Assembly: GCA_902519255.1 (NCBI GenBank)
Contig: CABYIV010000001.1
Coordinates: 186,001-250,000 of the forward strand
DNA length: 64,000 nucleotides
Direction: 5' to 3'
Source of the DNA: an uncultured Pelagibacteraceae bacterium
GTDB lineage: Bacteria; Pseudomonadota; Alphaproteobacteria; Pelagibacterales; Pelagibacteraceae
A program made the position numbers and the translations under genes. Numbering within the stretch: position 1 is the stretch's first letter; the number at the start of each line of letters is the position of its first letter. The notes under the pieces were generated by a model. That model saw only the letters and a program-made list of their open reading frames with translations, was not told the origin of the DNA and did not search any database. This document shows positions 61,375 through 64,000 of the stretch, piece after piece.

Positions 61375-63116
61375 TAGTTATTTTTTATTTGTCTCTCGTA
61401 GAAGTTTTTATAAAGCAATGAATTTTTGATTAGATCATTATGTTTCCCTGATGATTCTATAGAACCTTTATCAACAACATAAATTTTTTCTGAATTAAGA
61501 ATAGTTGATAGTCTATGAGCAATAACTACTGTTGTTTTATTTTTTGTTAATTCCTCAATGGCTTTTTGTATTTTTTCTTCTGTTTCAGAGTCAAGAGATG
61601 AAGTTGCTTCGTCTAGAAGAATTATTTTGCTATCCTTTAACAAAGCTCTTGCTATCGAAAGTCTTTGCTTTTCACCGCCTGATAATTTTACTCCATTTTC
61701 CCCTATAACAGTCTGAAATTTATTTTCTAATTTTTCTATAAAATCTGTACACATAGATATTTTTGCAGCCTTAAAAATTTCTCCGTCACTCGCCTCTGGT
61801 TTGGCATATTTGATATTATTAAAAATAGTATCATCAAAAAGTGTTGTATTTTGATCAACAATAGATATTTCTTTCCTTAATGATTTAAGATTTAGGTTTT
61901 GTACTTTTTGATTATCAATTAGAATTTCCCCAGAATCTGCATCATAAATTCTTGGTATTAAATTTAATATTGTAGATTTTCCTGATCCGCTGTGGCCTAC
62001 CAAAGCTGTCATTTTTCTGCCAGCTATATCAATATTAATATCTTTAAGGACTATGTTGTTAACATTTGATTTGTAACTAAAATTAATATTTTGAAATTTT
62101 ATTGATGCATTACTTATATCTAATATTTTTCCATTTTCATTTGTTGAAATTTTATTTTGTTGATCAATAATAGGTAATATTCTTTTTCCTGCCGATAGTC
62201 CTTGGCCAAAAGCAACGTTAACTGTTGCTAAAGACTTTACTGGTTGATAAGCAAGCATCATTGCAGCCAAAAAAGAGAAAAAATTGTTTATACTAAGCTG
62301 GTCATTCATAATTAATTTTCCTGAGTAAAAAATTAATATTGCAATCATTATTCCAGTTACAACTTCCATTATTGGAGTGGATCTTATAAAAACAGTTGCA
62401 ATTTTTATTGATTTTTCTTTTAGATCATTGACGAATTTTTCTGATCTTTCATGTTCATAATTCTCTCTTTGAAAAATTTTTATAATTTTATGATTTTTAA
62501 AAAGATCAATTAAATATTTATTTAAGTCGCCTGACTTTTCTTGTGCTTCTGTGGCAACTTTAATAATACGTTTTCCTAATTTTTTTGCAGTTATCGTAGC
62601 TATTGGAAGCATAATTAAAGCTATAAGAGAAAGCCTCCAATTTTGAAAGAACATCACAAATAATAAGCCAATAAGCGTTAAGCCATCCTTGAATAGGTTT
62701 AAAACTGCATTACTTAGCATTCCGGTTATTTGATTTACATCAAAGTTGAGATTTGAAATATATTTACCCGAATGTTTATCTTCAATTTTTTCAGTATCAG
62801 CTTTTATGAAAGAAGATAACATATCGATTTGAATATTTTTTTTCACTTCTTCTGCAGTTTTTATCATTAAAACTTTTGCTAAATATAGAGATATACCTTT
62901 AGTAGCAAAAGCTATTATGATTAAAAGTGGAATTATGAAAATTAAACTTTGATCTTTGTTTATAAAAATTTTTTCTATTGCAGGGTCAAGTAACCATGCC
63001 GTTGCTGATGTGGCGCCAGCAACTAAAATTGAAAATACTATAGCAAGTATTATTTTGTTAAGATGTTTTGTTGTATAATCATTGTATAATCTTTTTATAA
63101 TATCAATATTTTTCAT
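61374..63116 (-). CDS. msbA: ABC exporter MsbA-like
   Basis: The 580-residue half-transporter has six transmembrane helices (about 15-300) and a C-terminal ATPase. The ATPase has Walker A LVGHSGSGKSTILN (about 370-383), signature KLSGGEKQRLSIARALLKD and Walker B IILLDEATSSLD, then the H-loop VIAHRLSTI. Its position inside a lipid A/Kdo operon strongly suggests flipping of Kdo-lipid A across the inner membrane, although a multidrug role is possible for this fold. It overlaps ubiA by 1 bp. Confidence 0.88.
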   Translation of the reverse strand: MKNIDIIKRLYNDYTTKHLNKIILAIVFSILVAGATSATAWLLDPAIEKIFINKDQSLIFIIPLLIIIAFATKGISLYLAKVLMIKTAEEVKKNIQIDMLSSFIKADTEKIEDKHSGKYISNLNFDVNQITGMLSNAVLNLFKDGLTLIGLLFVMFFQNWRLSLIALIMLPIATITAKKLGKRIIKVATEAQEKSGDLNKYLIDLFKNHKIIKIFQRENYEHERSEKFVNDLKEKSIKIATVFIRSTPIMEVVTGIMIAILIFYSGKLIMNDQLSINNFFSFLAAMMLAYQPVKSLATVNVAFGQGLSAGKRILPIIDQQNKISTNENGKILDISNASIKFQNINFSYKSNVNNIVLKDINIDIAGRKMTALVGHSGSGKSTILNLIPRIYDADSGEILIDNQKVQNLNLKSLRKEISIVDQNTTLFDDTIFNNIKYAKPEASDGEIFKAAKISMCTDFIEKLENKFQTVIGENGVKLSGGEKQRLSIARALLKDSKIILLDEATSSLDSETEEKIQKAIEELTKNKTTVVIAHRLSTILNSEKIYVVDKGSIESSGKHNDLIKNSLLYKNFYERQIKNN

Positions 63117-63985
63117 TAAGTTAATTTTCCTACTAACAAAATTATTAAAATAATAAGACCCAAAAGATTGTTGCTTTTAAATTTTTTTAAGCAGTCATTC
63201 CCACTTTCAGTATTTAATTTAAGAGATTGAAAAATTAACAAATGAGTTAAAGGCACTATTAAAGCAATATAATATAAATAATTAAAATTCATTTTATAAC
63301 CAACAAGAAACAATGATATTAAAAATATAATGTAACAAAACGATATAAATTTTTTTGGGTTATTTTTAAATTTAATCGATGTTGATTTAACTCCAATTAT
63401 TTCATCATCATTAATATCTTGATATCCATATATTGTGTCGTAACCTAATGTCCAAAATGTGGCTCCTAAATAAAATATAATTGGTACTATAGAAACTTCA
63501 TTTTGAATGGATATCCATGCCAAAACTAGACCGTAATTAAAAGTAATACCTAAAAAAAGTTGAGGCCAGTAAGTAAATCTTTTCATTAATGGATATGTAA
63601 AAGCTAATGGCATTGAAATAAGAGCCATATAAATAGTAAATTTGTTAAAATTTATCAAAACTAAAAAAGCGATTAAACATAAGATTGCAGCATATATTGC
63701 TGCATTAAATACTGAAATTTTTTCTGACGCGATTGGTCTATTTTTTGTTCTTTCGACTAACTTATCAATTTTTCTATCACTTATATCGTTAACAATACAT
63801 CCTGCTGATCTCATTAGAACAGATCCAGAAAAAAATAAAAAAGCATAAATAAAATAAGTATTTAAAGAAAGAGAAAAATCATATGAAATTGTTAAACCCC
63901 AAACACAAGGCCAAAATAGAAGCATGAAACCAATTGGTTTATTAAGTCTTGTTAATTCAATAAAAATTTTAACCTTTTCAGACAT
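63116..63985 (-). CDS. ubiA: 4-hydroxybenzoate polyprenyltransferase
   Basis: The 289-residue membrane enzyme has about nine helices and attaches the isoprenoid chain to 4-hydroxybenzoate in ubiquinone synthesis. The two Asp-rich motifs are AGCIVNDISDRKIDKLVERTKNRP (about 62-85) and TLGYDTIYGYQDINDDEIIGVKS (about 178-200). LNKPIGFMLLFWPCVWGL is typical of the N terminus. It sits first in the row before msbA with a 1-bp overlap, so it is probably co-transcribed with the lipid A genes. Its upstream region runs to the window edge. Confidence 0.95.
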   Translation of the reverse strand: MSEKVKIFIELTRLNKPIGFMLLFWPCVWGLTISYDFSLSLNTYFIYAFLFFSGSVLMRSAGCIVNDISDRKIDKLVERTKNRPIASEKISVFNAAIYAAILCLIAFLVLINFNKFTIYMALISMPLAFTYPLMKRFTYWPQLFLGITFNYGLVLAWISIQNEVSIVPIIFYLGATFWTLGYDTIYGYQDINDDEIIGVKSTSIKFKNNPKKFISFCYIIFLISLFLVGYKMNFNYLYYIALIVPLTHLLIFQSLKLNTESGNDCLKKFKSNNLLGLIILIILLVGKLT

Positions 63986-64000
63986 AATTTACTTGTAAAT

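Overview
The window looks like a chromosomal segment of a SAR11-type alphaproteobacterium (Candidatus Pelagibacter or a close relative). This is inferred from very A/T-rich DNA, Lys/Ile/Asn-rich proteins, almost no spacer DNA, many 1-35 bp gene overlaps, and alphaproteobacterial marker genes: ChvI/ChvG, a RegA/ActR-type regulator, the F1-ATPase zeta subunit (DUF1476), DUF2093, DUF3035 and a RamB/ScfR-type regulator next to isocitrate lyase. No rRNA, tRNA, CRISPR array, phage gene or insertion sequence was seen. It is a core-genome segment rather than an accessory island.

Layout. 1-3161 (minus): a polyamine operon with an ornithine decarboxylase-type enzyme, a deoxyhypusine-synthase-like protein, N-carbamoylputrescine amidase and the first 21 codons of agmatine deiminase. 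3307-9572: RegA-type regulator, BioY, DNA polymerase I and ChvI/ChvG. 9617-12970: ahcY, tsaE and an AmgK/MurU-like cell-wall-sugar salvage pair. 12967-15477: phosphoglycerate mutase, VanZ-like protein, F1 zeta subunit, a secreted nuclease and a lytic-transglycosylase-like lipoprotein. 15467-23008: RND efflux pump, sulfurtransferase, MsrA, DMT permease, AlkA-type glycosylase and two DUF1330 proteins. 23036-28261: a phosphoribosyltransferase facing a complete BMP-type (nucleoside-like) ABC importer. 28400-34981: small lipoprotein, Hsp20, oligopeptidase B, J-domain protein, GT9 glycosyltransferase, DapA/NanA-family lyase and Cfa. 35011-39720: Lys-rich coiled-coil protein, TPR protein, RamB/ScfR-type regulator and aceA. 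39717-45844: DjlA-like protein, DCC protein, TldD/TldE and several membrane or secreted proteins. 45852-49745: typA, groEL, groES. 49868-56882: HAD hydrolase, ribF, ileS, lspA, DUF3035 lipoprotein, pgi, rsmD. 56879-63985: purD, DUF2093 and a lipid A/Kdo operon (ubiA, msbA, waaA, lpxK, lpxL).

The most interesting signals lie in the few intergenic spaces. The hsp20 leader carries a sigma32-like promoter (CTTGAAA-N15-CCATATA), a 9-bp hairpin and then a Shine-Dalgarno hairpin (CUUGCUU/AAGGAGG with a G-G opposition) that matches the ROSE RNA-thermometer design. groES has a near-identical YUGCUU-N5-AAGGAG element. The same CTTGAAA-N15-CCATATA promoter lies directly in front of the RegA-like gene, placing the predicted start site at or near its ATG. 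The divergent scfR/aceA spacer holds two matching clusters of TTTGTAAA boxes. The ornithine decarboxylase leader has mutually exclusive GCATA/TATGC hairpins and a U-run.

Limits: annotations come from reading translated motifs and gene order. No database search, folding or composition calculation was run.
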